Source of the DNA: Hysterangium stoloniferum
Taxonomy: Eukaryota > Basidiomycota > Agaricomycetes > Hysterangiales > Hysterangiaceae
DNA: 64,000 nucleotides
Direction: 5' to 3'
Assembly: GCA_015178975.1 (NCBI GenBank)
Contig: WHVD01000028.1
Coordinates: 248,001 to 312,000, forward strand
The position numbers and the translations under genes were made by a program. Below the pieces are notes generated by a model, which was given only the letters and a program-made list of their open reading frames with translations, was not told where the DNA came from and did no database searches. The first letter of the stretch is position 1, and each line of letters begins with the position of its first letter. Shown piece after piece: positions 8,969 through 20,026 of the stretch.

Positions 8969-11344
8969 ATGGTCGTTATCAACTTTCTCGTAGTCGGCGG
9001 CGACAAGCCATTCGACCACATTTTTCCAGTGCAAACTTCACCAGACGAGACCATCAGAGAGCTACGAAAGTCCATCTGGGAAGAAAGGGCCCGGTGGGGA
9101 GACAGCATCGGCGCTGACACACTGACCTCATCAAGACCGAAACTGACGCTATACAGACCGAAGCAGACGATATCGACTGATTCAGAAGACATTTTCAATG
9201 GTATCTTTGCCCAGTTGAAGCTTGATACCCCAGAAGGGCGAGCTTCCGCTCTCGAGAAACTGAACGCGACATTTACTGTTAAGGAGTCCGGCCTGTCTGA
9301 ACCAGCGAGGCACCAGCTACATGTTCTTGTCGTGGTCCCAGCTAGTCAGCAATATCTTCCATTATTTAGCTTCACACCTTACACAACTATTTTCAGACAG
9401 CATTAGCCCCAGAAACACATCTAATTCAGGGCTTTCCGATATCCAACTGGGTAGTTGTCCATCTTGCGATTATGGAACAATCCTAACCCTTTGCTTACAG
9501 GACAACCCCCGGCTAAACGACTGCGCGTGGAGGAATCTGTGATGTCTGGCGGGCACGTGAAACGGGTGAGTAGCTGATAGAATCTGGCCTTAGATGTGAT
9601 ACTGAACCTCGATCAGGTTCACTCAAACATACCGCCAAAGTTGTTAGACTACTATCTCCGATTCTGGGGAAATCCCTTAGATCCAGCACTCACAATCCTC
9701 CCAGACCAAGCGAATACCACGAATCTTGAATCTGAAGAGCAAGAGTCAAACGGCGACGTCCTCCCAGGTGAACCTTTCCTCAAGGATGTCAGTCAACCGA
9801 TGCTTGTTCGCGCTGAGTATATTCGAGTTCTTGATGCGGTCAAGGCAGCGTATCAGAAGTCCCACAACACCTCGTTTGCAGTGATTACTGGTCAACCAGG
9901 CATTGGTGCGATAAAATAACGCAGTTTGCAGTCTTGTTAATCATTGTATAGGAAAAACTTCGTGGATTAACTACGCATTACGCTATTGTCTTGGAAAGAA
10001 GCAGCCTGTTGTCCGGTACCTATTTGGGAACTGCTATTTCTTTTCTGGGTCGGGTGTGGTCATCATTGATCCCCTGCTTTACCAGAGCGGTGGGAAACAC
10101 ACGTGGTGTTTTGTGGATGTGATAGATGGTGAAATGCTGCCCCCTAAAATCTGCTCTTCGGACATACAACTTTTTCCGGTTTATGTAACCTATCCAAAAG
10201 AGTCACACTGGCACACACTCCACCAGTCACAAAGAATTCCCAGCTTGATCGTCATGAATCCGTGGACCTTGGATGAGTTAGAAAAAGCGTAAGTGGTGGA
10301 TTTTAACTTTGATGCGTCATGTGAAAACTTGCTTCAAGGCGCAACTATACCCCGATCGAAAGCTTGAAGACATTCGTGAACGGTATCATAACGCAGGTCC
10401 AAGTGCACTGCTCTGCTTGAAATTTGACTCCGTGGCTATCCAATAATTTTACAGTTCTCGGGAACAACGGATGGAGAATGTCACAACAGCAGAATCGCTT
10501 AAGCTCATTTTTGCAAGTGCTTTACTCACGGACGAATTTTCTCACGAAATTTGCGTTATTCGTCGCTCTGATTACACTAGCATGTACTTCTACACTGTCG
10601 GCCCTGCTAGACTTTGTACGCCGACAACTTCTTATTAAACTCTGGACATTCGAACAAAATGGAGTCCTCAAAATGTTGCGACGTCATATTTATGGGTCTA
10701 GTAGGGGAATTCCAAGCCTTTTCTTCGAAGCGTACTTCCAAAAAACCTTCGCCGAAGGCATTGACATTGATGCCAAACCTATGTCTCGCGGTCATTTAAA
10801 GAACTCTCGTTGGCATTCTACAGTTGACAATTCCTCTAGCTTTCAGGAGGGGCCCCGCAATGCCTCACTTGACACGTCTTCCGACTTCTCTCTGCATGTC
10901 ACTCCGGCGGGTACCATTGAATACAATCAGACGGAACAACTCACGATCAAGGAGGCTTGGTACTATATTCCATGTGCCGCTAACGAAGCAGCGATCGATT
11001 CGCTCCTGCTTCACGATGGCCATCTGTATCTATTCCAGTTTACTACCGGCTCAACGGATGACATTAACCCGGGTCTCCAGAATGTTCTCAATAGATTCAC
11101 AGGACTCCCACCCCAGAAAGATTGGCGTTTTATCTTCATTGTCCCTGATGATCTCGAGGCCTTCAGCTACCCGCACTCTAACAAGGGTTTTCTGCTAGAT
11201 CACATCCCATTCACAGCGCAAGTTGGTGTGCATGGAAATCCAATTTTTTTTAAAACGATAACTGTTCCCAATCTCATCCGATCCCTCGTGAATGTGGCGT
11301 GCTCTGTGGACACTTGCATTTTCTACTATTTTCTGTTCCTTTGA
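8969..11344 (+). pseudogene. Crinkler-RHS type protein, copy A (full length, broken)
   Basis: Exons 8969-9344, 9397-9450, 9501-9565, 9617-9905 and 9952-10288 join in frame. They encode a Crinkler-type ubiquitin-like N terminus (about 125 aa, ending LHVLVVVPA), a short basic linker (PAKRLRVEES) and a P-loop NTPase whose Walker A motif GQPGIGKT is split by the fourth intron. The last part (about 10560-11344) is a long intact frame with a restriction-endonuclease-like core, AAIDSLLL followed by LYLFQFT, where Gln-x-Thr replaces Glu-x-Lys, as is common in this family. Such proteins act as effectors in host-pathogen or inter-organism conflict and usually enter nuclei. Lesions: the acceptor near 10336 is changed (CAAG against CAG in copy B), shifting the frame by one; TAA at 10444-10446; a 2-nt loss near 10609. 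Copy B is intact at all three positions. Confidence 0.8.
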
Positions 11345-11604
11345 GAAATTTACGTGTTCCGAGTTTTCTATTTTCTTTGGCTTTTTACATAGTGGTTCAT
11401 GATAAAGTAGAAATCCTACTACCATATTCAGAAAGACAAGAATACATGCAGGGTTGAAATAACAAGGGGACCATGTGGCCACATAAGGAATTGAAATGTT
11501 CGTACACCGTCAAGCCTTCTACAGACTCCGTTCACCTAGACACTTTGGGTTTAATTTTGGAGGTTAGATGAACATGAAGACCTCAAAATGTCGCGACAAT
11601 TTTC
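11345..11604. other. 3' flank of CRN copy A
   Basis: Repeated after copy C at 17300-17559 with only a few differences. Ends at the duplication junction, where the CRN flank meets the inside of mitochondrial-gene exon 1. Confidence 0.6.
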
Positions 11605-11775
11605 GAGGTGGTACCACACATATGTCCCTACCAGGACAAGTCCACTGCCTGCTAGCACCCCCCATAATAGCATCATAATTTGGCTTTGGGGTTGAGGCAT
11701 GGTGGACTGAGATTGAAAACGGATCTGCCGAAGTTTAATGCCTCGGACAGAGTTACGGGATGCTCTTAAAAACAT
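11605..11775 (-). pseudogene. 5' fragment of the mitochondrial membrane protein gene
   Basis: From the start codon at 11775 it encodes the presequence and membrane segment (MFLRASRNSVRG ... GLVLVGTYVWYHL). Homology to exon 1 of 6017-7820 then stops abruptly at 11605, where CRN 3' flank begins. No further exons are present. A block of about 20 bases around the alanine-rich stretch is missing compared with the parent. Confidence 0.85.
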
Positions 11776-12447
11776 ATAGTGCTTAGAAAAAAATATAATG
11801 TTGCAATTACTCAAATATTTTAGACAGAATTGTTTCTTTGCTATTTATTCAAGAGTGGCTCACGTGTGGAGTGTGATGGATAAATGATGAAAACCGTCAT
11901 GATGACGCCTGAGACTCTGCCACAGAAATAGAGAAGCCAGGGACTTGGCGTGATATGGAAGTCATGGAAGTCCTCGTCCATAGCGGCAGAACAAGAGCGG
12001 TAATGAATGTGGGTAATAATGAGCCCAGTGACTATACGACTCCGACTGCTCGCTTTACCCAAAAATCTAGCGCATCTTGAGGTCATCCAGACGAGATAGG
12101 GCCAATTTCCTACACCCTCATTCCGCAGTGGGATGAGCATTGGTTGACCCTGGACAAAATATCTTACTGACTAACCACCGCAGTAGGATATTAATTTTAT
12201 CCAGGTTTACCAATGCTCATCCCACACTTTTCACCCTTTGTGTCTTTTAGGAATGAATTCAAAATTATATATAAAAGTCTAGAATTATAAATAATTAATA
12301 AAATTTAAATAAGTTTCTCAGTTAGATCACATGCCCTGTTTTCAATTGGCGGAATCAACATGTGGCAGGCAGTTGATGTGACGAAGAGTACAATACATCC
12401 AGCACATGTATATTTGTACCCAAGAATAGTACGCGTTACGCGCCTTG
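11776..12447. other. Duplicated spacer, truncated after the Helitron-like motif
   Basis: Matches 7821-8660 with internal losses. The match stops at about 12335, within the ATGCCCTG of the Helitron-like motif, so the CRN 5' half expected here is absent. DNA from 12336 on has no counterpart in units 1 and 3. Confidence 0.6.
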
Positions 12448-12625
12448 TTTAACCATAGGTGCTCAGGGTTACAGATATGTGCCTGAGCACCACACTTTTG
12501 CATCACATAACTCCCACACCCTGCTCGCCGGTGGTTGCATATGTAAGAGTTTGTTCAACAATGGGTGCTCAGGTTTACAGATGTGTGCCTGAGCACCACA
12601 CTTTTTTGTACACATAACTCCCACA
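12448..12625 (+). repeat. Duplicated 34-nt hairpin module
   Basis: Two copies of a block of about 75 bp, each carrying the palindrome GGTGCTCAGG ... CCTGAGCACC (12458-12491 and 12564-12597), followed by CACACTTTT and CACATAACTCCCACAC. Ten-base stems with 14-nt loops could fold in RNA or act as a symmetric protein site. It lies about 210-380 bp upstream of the arrestin-like gene. Confidence 0.75.
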
Positions 12626-12832
12626 CTTAAGAAATCCTTTTTATATCAGCCATTTAAAAGTCGGTCTCTTAATGGTCCGCTCTATATCTACTAAGCGCCC
12701 AAGTAAATTAGACACATAGATCCCGACAACCTCGGAAGAGGATCGGTGCCTTGCAGACCGGCACTTTGAGTATTACCATGCTCTCAGAACAGATACTTAA
12801 GGCTGATAGCTGCATCTGTGTCCTCACCTACA

Positions 12833-15384
12833 ATGTCATTATCGAAGGACGCTCTGAACAAGAAGGCAGCCATGAGTGAAACAGCACCTCCCAACGATTT
12901 GCCTATCACATTCAACAACAAGGACGCAGCATCTATTCGCTCAAGTAGTGGCGCTACTCTTCGTTCCGTACGATCTGTGGCAGAGAGTGTAGCAAGTTTC
13001 TATAGTTTACTAACGGGCGGAAATCGTGTCCCCAAACGTCGTAGAGCTGAAGTATCGCGTCTGGGAGCACCGAAGTGGTATCATGGTGATGCGCCTTTCC
13101 CCTCTGACATGCCTGGAACGGAACCTGAGGATCAGGATGGACCGTTTACAACTGCTCACGCTGTCTCTGATTCAACCGGGCCAGATAGACCTGCAACCTC
13201 GTCCATTATCTTATATAATCACTCCCCACCAAATGCCCATCGGGCCAAGTACTTTAATCAATGTGGGCGATTTTAGACCTAAGATATTCAATACTCACAT
13301 TATACAGCCAAGATTCAGGGTGAAATATGGCTCAGATTTGACAAGCCTACGACCGTGGCTGCAGTTGATGTGTGGGTATGTACATAATCTTGACTAAATA
13401 TCCAGTTAATTTTCTGACTGTCTCGTCATCTATAACATCTAGCTCTACGGAAAAGCTGAAAGTGTCATAAAGCTGGTTGGAAAACCTTTGGCCGACTTTC
13501 ATGCGAATCTATACCGCAGCACTCAGCACGGGCTATTAGGAGGATTGATCCACCATACCACAACCACGCTCTCATCTCCAGGAATTCCTGAGGATGGTCA
13601 TTTCCCACCTGGCACTTATATATTTGTAAGTTAAACTTTCATCGATACTCTTTCCGATGCTTACTGGTACACGTGTAGCCATTTGAGTTTCCTTCCCTGC
13701 CTCGATTTGTGAAGGTTAAGCCGCCCTTCGAAGATATGGACATGGACGTGAGTAATGATTATTCGATATTTTGGGAATTTATACACCATACTCACGTATT
13801 CCTTTTCACAAGGCTGTCGCATGGGTACCTCTGCCACGTAACTACCTCTTGTGCTTCCGCTGAAATCATGGCTGACATTTTGCGCTAAGCCACTACCATC
13901 GTAAGACGGCCGGAGGGAGTCTACCGGGGCTTCGAAGGAGCGATATCGTATGGTGTTGGTTTAAATATCGAATATGGCATGGGCTTAACCCCTGCCGCTG
14001 AGTATGTCAATCTTCATCTCCAAGAGTATAGACATTGAAACATCCTAATTTACAGGCTTGATATACCGTTCTCCTACTTTCCAAGGGTTAGACCAACACC
14101 TAGAGAAGATGTCCCATTCCCTTTCATCCCAGGTCGTGAAGATTGGCCTTTTCGGCGTGAAGTTATTGGTGGGTGGACGATTACACCATTTGGTGGTCGA
14201 GGTCGCTTTCAGGGTGAGATTATCGACTTAGAGGGCCTCGTGAGTGACTCAGTCGACATTTCGATGTTTTTTACAAACTAATTGGCCTTGTTGCTTGCCT
14301 TATAAGCTCGGTGTCCAAACACCTGAGGTTTACTGCCCAGGTCAAAAAATCAAATATGGTCTTTTGCTCTGGTCAAGCTCTACAGCCGCCCTTGAAGCGC
14401 TAAGCGATCCTGACTCCTTCGATGTTGTGTTCTCACAGTCAGAAATATATGGAACGGATTCACTCAAACCTCGCAATTCAGCTCGCCATAACCGAAGATT
14501 AATTAGACTCTCTCAGGGTCGCATATGGAAAACGGACGACGGCCCGCCAGTAGATGAGACGATGCCTCAGCTGAGACCCGCACCGTTGATTTACAAGGCA
14601 CCAGGGCCAACAATGAAAACTGCATCAGGGCACGGCAAGAAGTCACCACTCGTGTCTCCTACGACTGCCACTACACTCGCACGTCAGTCTGCCCCTTCTG
14701 CTTTACAGAACTCAGTTACGGCCGACAAGATTACAGAACCATACTCTTTATTACCAAAGGCCGATGACTCGATCAGTCTCAGCGAAACCTTAGTTAACCG
14801 TGAACTCACAATAACAACGGAGGAAGAAATAAACAAAGAAGCACGATCCTCCTCTCCTACGCCTTCGTTGAAAGAGCTAGATGAGGCAGATATCGTAGAG
14901 AAGGTCGTACGGCTCGATGGCGATGTCATGGTTGTTAGTTCGAGAACCCCCAGCTTCAGATACGATACTATGGCGTGAGTCTATCCGTATATCCTCTCCC
15001 GGTGTACACGTCTGATGCCTTGTTTCAGATGCGAGGTAGGCATGATTTGGGAGCATGACTTTTGAGTCTACTGACGCCTTTTCAATCAAGCACATAATAT
15101 CCATCACGATCACTCATCCTGACTACTCGCACACTTCCCCTTCAGGGATTGGTATCCAGGCCGAAACGCCCATATGGATAGTGACCCTTCCTCCTCGAGG
15201 CAAAGACGATCCTGAAACTGTGAAAGCGAAGGATGAAGTTGAGACAACAGATCTGTCTTTGTTGCCTATTACGGGAACCGCGTTAGATGTTGGCCCGAAT
15301 CCGATACGGGCGGCGAAGGTTTTGGGCGCAGTGACGACGAAGGAACGCCCGAGTTGGAGGCTTCAACGCCCCATCGCGTTCTAA
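12833..15384 (+). CDS. Arrestin-like protein
   Basis: Nine exons (12833-13262, 13308-13375, 13443-13625, 13679-13747, 13813-13837, 13890-14001, 14056-14239, 14307-14974, 15054-15384) join in frame to 689 aa. Residues 1-140 are disordered. The next part has arrestin-fold hallmarks: GEIWLRFDKP followed by VDVWLYGKAE, PPGTYIFPFEFPSLP, VYRGFEGAISYGV and, after an acidic Ser-rich insertion, HPDYSHTSPSG and TPIWIVT. Arrestin-related proteins in fungi are adaptors that recruit ubiquitin ligases to membrane cargo. Two weak points: the first intron uses GTGGGC, and the last uses a GAG acceptor (15051-15053) because the better TTTCAG at 15028 leads to a stop; a 1-nt frameshift there is the alternative. 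It lies inside unit 2 of the CRN array. Confidence 0.6.
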
Positions 15385-16351
15385 TTCTACTCTTCGTTAG
15401 AATTCTTTTAGCTTCTAAGTCATTATTGATTACTAGTAGGTCCTGTATGTTGATATTGGAAATGTATTTTTCAGAAGACTCTCTCTCCCCTTTGTTGGGG
15501 AGCTTCTTAGGGCAGAACACAGTCATTATTCAGGAAATACTCCTCATCGATAAAGCCCCTGTTTCCCAATTTCAAGTCTTCGTGATCAGTTGCAGAGGGG
15601 TGGCTTTCCTCCTATATCTGCTGGCGTTGGTTGCTCAAATCATTCATAAATGTGACTGCTGGACATTGTAAGCACTTTGAAAGGTGTCAAAAAGTAGGTC
15701 GATATGTCAATAAACATGTCTAAATGTAGATTTTTTCGATCCAGAAAGAATTCGCTCAAAAGTGGCGAGCTTGTTATTGATCGGTTGATCATAATGTACG
15801 GATTTCTAAAGGTGTGGTGTAGATTTTACAAACTTCACGCAATCTTTAGAGACTGAGAGAAGTGTGACGCGTGAATTATGCGATGAGGCTATATCTCTGT
15901 AGGCAGGACGAATCAATTTCCCATCGGATGGATGGCATAGTTGATGGTTTGTCAATATGTCCCATGAGAACTCTGGAATAACTTTGGCAAAGATTCAACC
16001 AGGATTTCGACCGGCAATTGGCGAATAAGAGTGTTGAGTGTCTTGGGTTGAGGGCGTGCGGTTAACCTTTGTTATACTTGGTGCTTGGCTATGGTAGTAG
16101 TGCTTCTGCGCTAAAAAACTTTGCTATTATCCTGACAATTCGGAACGTTTGCTTATAAGGAAAAAGCTTGTTTATGTCAGCCAATTCGTAGACTTACTCA
16201 CTATCAGTTAGGTTTCAGATGGATTCCTGAAACCAGCCGATTAAGCCAAACAAGCGGTCAAATTGCTGGCAAATCGCCCGATGACCACCAGCCTACCTTG
16301 AGGCTCATGACCAGGCTTCACTTCATTGCAACCACTCGGCATGTCAGACCT
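15385..16351. other. No recognisable gene
   Basis: Unique DNA between the arrestin-like gene and the point where CRN homology resumes. Short open frames exist but show no conserved motif. Confidence 0.4.
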
Positions 16352-17299
16352 TCGTGAACGGTATCATAACGCAGGTCCGAGTGCACTGCTCTGTTTGACA
16401 TTTAACTCCGCGGCTATCCAACAATTTTACAATTCTCGAGAACAACGGATGGAGAATGCCACAACAGAATCGCTTCAGAAGCTCATGTTTGGAAGTCCTT
16501 TACTTACGGACGAATTTACTCACCAAATTTGCGTTATTCGTCGCTCTGATTACAACAGCGTGTACTTCTACACTGTCGGCCCTGCTACAGACGTTGTACG
16601 CCGACAACTTCTTATTAAAATCTGGACATTCGAACAAAATGGAGTCCTCAAAATGTTGCGACGTCTTATTCACGGGTCTATTAGGGGAATACGAAGCTTT
16701 TCCTTCGAAGCGTACTTCCAAAAAGCCTTCGCCGAAGGCATTAACATTGATGCCAAACCTATGTCTCGCGGCCACCCAAAGAACTCTCGATGGCATTCTA
16801 CATTTGACAATTCCTCTAGCATTCAGGAAGGGCCCCGCAATGCCTCACTTGACACGTCTTCCGACTTCTCTCTGCATGTCACTCCGGCGTACCATTGAAT
16901 ACGATCAGACGGAGTAGCTCCCGATCAAGGAGGCTTGGTACTATATTCCATGTGCCGCTAACGAAGCAGCGATCGATTCGCTCCTGCTTCACGATGGCCA
17001 TCTGTATCTATTCCAGTTTACCACCGGCTCAACGGATGACATTAAACTGGGTCTCCAGAATGTTCTCAATAGATTCCCACCCCAGAAAGAATGGCGTTTT
17101 ATCTTCATCGTCCCTGATGATCTCCCATTGTAACAAGGGTTTTCTGCTAGATCACATCACATTCACAGCGCAAGTTGGTGTGCATGGAAATCCTTTTTTG
17201 AAAAAAAAAACGATAACTGTTCCCAATCTCATCCGATCCCTCGTGAATGTGGGGTGCTCTGTGGACACTTGCATTTTCTACTATTTTCTGTTCCTTTGA
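16352..17299 (+). pseudogene. Crinkler-RHS type, copy C (C-terminal part only)
   Basis: Homology to copy A begins abruptly at 16352, inside the NTPase region (RERYHNAGPSALL), and runs to the end of the endonuclease-like part. It lacks the Crinkler N terminus and Walker A. Breaks: a 2-nt loss near 16890, an in-frame TAG at 16915-16917 and loss of about 20 nt near 17128. It retains codons where copy A has its TAA and 2-nt loss, so the copies decayed independently. Confidence 0.85.
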
Positions 17300-17559
17300 G
17301 AAATTTACGTGTTCCGAGTTTTCTATTTTCTTTGGCTTTTTGCATAGTGGTTCATGATAAAGTAGAAACCCTACTACCATATTCAGAAAGACAAGAATGC
17401 ATGCAGGGTTGAAATAACAAGGGGACCATGTGGCCACATAAGGAATTGAAAATGTTCGTACACCGTCAAGCCTTCTACAGACTCCGTTCACCAGGCACTT
17501 CGGGTTTAACTTTGGAGGTTAGATGAACACGAAGACCTCAAAATGTTGCGACAATTTTC

Positions 17560-17740
17560 GAGGTGGTACCACGCATATGTTTCTACAAGGACAAGTCCAC
17601 TGCCTGCTAGCCCTTCATAAATAGCATCCTAATTTGGCGTTGGGGGTTGAGGCATGCTCTGTGCCTGCTTCCAGGGTGGACTGAGACCGAGAACGGATCT
17701 GCCGAAATTTAATGCCTCGGACAGAGTTACTGAAAAACAT
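17560..17740 (-). pseudogene. 5' fragment of the mitochondrial membrane protein gene, second copy
   Basis: Same left junction as the fragment at 11605-11775. From the start codon at 17740 a deletion removes the first conserved codons (the ASRN region) and shifts the frame; further indels follow. It cannot encode the presequence. Confidence 0.85.
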
Positions 17741-18358
17741 ATAGTGCTTAGAAAAGAATGTTGCAATTACTCAAATATTTTAGACGGAATTGTTTCTTTG
17801 CTATTTATTCAAGAGACGTCGTCGTGGGTCATGTGTGGAGTGTGATGGATAAATGATGAAAACCGTCATGATGACGCCTGAGACTCTGCCACAGAAATAG
17901 AGAAGCCAGGGACTTGGCGTGATAGGGAAGTCATGGAAGTCATCGTCCATAGCGGCAGAACAAGAGCGGTAATGAATGTGGGTAATAATGACCCCAGTCA
18001 CTATACGACTCCGACTGCTCGCTTTACATCTTGAGGTCATCCAGACGAGATAGGGCCAATTTCCTACACCCTCATTCCGCAGTGGACCATCGCAGTAGGA
18101 TATTAATTTTATAACACTTTTCACCCTTTGTGTCTTTTAGGAATGAATTCAAAAATTATATATAAAGGTATAGAATTAAAAATAAATAATAAAATTTCGT
18201 AAGTTTCTCAGTTAGATCACTGTCGACAAAGGGGAAAGTTGTGGGGTATGTGGGGGGCTGGCCCCCCAGGGGTTCACCGCTTGTCTGCCCACGAATTCCT
18301 TTTCTACACAAATTCACCCCTTGTCTGCCTACCAATATTCTTGCGGCAAAAGACTGCA
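17741..18358. repeat. Third copy of spacer and Helitron-like motif
   Basis: Matches 11776-12335 and then the CRN 5' flank at 8640-8968. The GC hairpin before the gene is a longer version here (GGGGGGCTGGCCCCCC at 18245-18265). Confidence 0.75.
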
Positions 18359-20026
18359 ATGGTCATTATCAACTTTCTCGTAGTCGGCGGCGACGAGCCA
18401 TTCGACCACATTTTTCCAGTGCAAGCTTCACCAGACGAGACCATCGGAGAGCTACGAAAGTCCATCTGGGAAGAAAGGGCCTGGTGGGGAGACAGCATCG
18501 GCGCTGACACATTGACGTCATCTAGTCCGAAACTGACGCTATACAGACCGAAGCAGACGATATCGACTGATTCAGAAGAAATTTTCAATGGTATCTTTGC
18601 CCAGTTGAAGCTCGATACCCCAGAAGGGCGAGCTTCCGCTCTCGAGAAACTGAACGCGACATTTACTGTTGAGGAGTCCGGCCTGTCTGAACCAGCGAGG
18701 CACCAGCTACATGTTCTTGTCGTGGTCCCAGCTAGTCAGCAATATCTTCCATTATCTAGCTTCACACCTTACACAACTATTTTCAGACAGCATTAGCCCC
18801 AGAAACCCATCTAATTCAGGGCTTTCCGATATCCAACTGGGTAGGTTATCCATCTTGCGATTATGGAACAATCCTAACCCTTTGCTTACAGGACAACCCC
18901 CGGCTAAACGACTGCGCATGGAGGAATCTGTGATGTCTGGCGAGCAGGTGAAACGGGTGAGTAGCTGATAGACTCTGGCCCTAGATGTGATGCTGAACCT
19001 CGACCAGGTTCACTCAAACATACCGCCAAAGTTGTTAGACTACTATCTCCGATTCTGGGGAAATCCCTTAGATCCAGCACTCACAATCCTCCCAGACCAA
19101 GCGAATACCACGGATTCTGAATCCGAAGAGGAAGAGTCAAACGGCGACGTCCTCCCAGGTGAACCTTTCCTCAAGGATGTCAGCCAACCGATGCTTGTTC
19201 GCGCTGAGTACATTCGAGTTCTTGATGCGGTCAAGGCAGCGTATCAGGAGTCCCACAACACCTCACTTGCAGTGATTACTGGTCAACCAGGCATTGGTGC
19301 GATAAAATAACGCAGTTTGCAGTCTTGTTAATCATTGTGTAGGAAAAACTTCGTGGATTGACTACGCATTACGCTATTGTCTTGGAAAGAAGCAGCCTGT
19401 TGTCCGGTACCTATTTGGGAACTGCTATTTCTTTTCCGGGTCGGGAGTGGTCATCATTGATCCCCTGCTTTACCAGAGCGGTGGGAAACACACGTGGTGT
19501 TTTGTGGATGTGATAGATGGTGAAATGCTGCCCCCTAAAATCTGCTCTTCGGACATAGAACTTTTTCCGGTTTATGTAACCTATCCAAAAGAGTCACGCT
19601 GGCACACACTCCACCAGACACAAAGAATTCCCAGCTTGATCGTCATGAATCCGTGGACCTTGGATGAGTTAGAAAAAGCGTAAGTGGTGGATTTTAACTT
19701 TGATGCGTCATGTGAAAACTTGCTTCAGGGCACAACTATACCCCGATCGAACGCTTGAAGAAATTGGTGAACGGTATCATAACGCAGGTCCGAGTGCACT
19801 GCTCTGCTTGAAATTTAACTCCGCGGCCATCCAAGAATTTTACAATTCTCGCAAACAACGGATGGTGAATGTCACAACAGTAAAATCGCTTAAGAAGCTC
19901 TTGTTTGGAAGTGATTTACTCACGGACGAATTTTCTCACGAAATTTGCGTTATTCGTCGCTCTGATCACAAAAGCATGTCCTCCTACACTGTCGGCCCTG
20001 CTACAGGCGGTGTACGCCGACAACTT
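18359..20026 (+). pseudogene. Crinkler-RHS type, copy B (N-terminal and NTPase part only)
   Basis: Start codon at 18359 and the same exon pattern as copy A. The Crinkler-type N terminus, basic linker (AKRLRMEES) and split Walker A are all intact. The intron ending near 19728 keeps the CAG acceptor, and the frame stays open through the TNRLSD-equivalent region to about 20026. There homology to copy A ends inside VRRQL, and unrelated AT-rich DNA supplies a short tail with a stop at 20054-20056. It is thus truncated before the endonuclease-like part. Apart from the truncation I see no lesion, so a Crinkler-NTPase product could still be made. Confidence 0.8.

Larger units (their letters stand above)
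7629..20026. repeat. Head-to-tail duplicated array: mitochondrial-gene 5' end, spacer, CRN gene
   Basis: Three units share the same order. Unit 1 is 7629-11604, unit 2 is 11605-17559 and unit 3 is 17560-20026. Each begins inside exon 1 of the mitochondrial gene at the same base (GAGGTGGTACCAC), passes its start codon, then the spacer (segments near 8160, 11920 and 17890 share GACTTGGCGTGATA), then the CRN locus. Units 2 and 3 have identical upstream junctions, so the breakpoint formed once and was then amplified. Unit 2 carries 4 kb of unrelated DNA (about 12340-16351) in place of the CRN 5' half; unit 3 is cut off near 20026 by AT-rich repeat DNA. Confidence 0.85.

Noticed and set aside
8704-9117. 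Frames of Cys/His/Phe-rich repeats upstream of CRN copy A
   Set aside because: They arise from the 21-24-bp repeat and then run out of frame with the true CRN exon 1.
15354-15671. Hydrophobic 105-codon frame after the arrestin-like gene
   Set aside because: Overlaps the arrestin 3' end in another frame and shows no conserved motif or start context.
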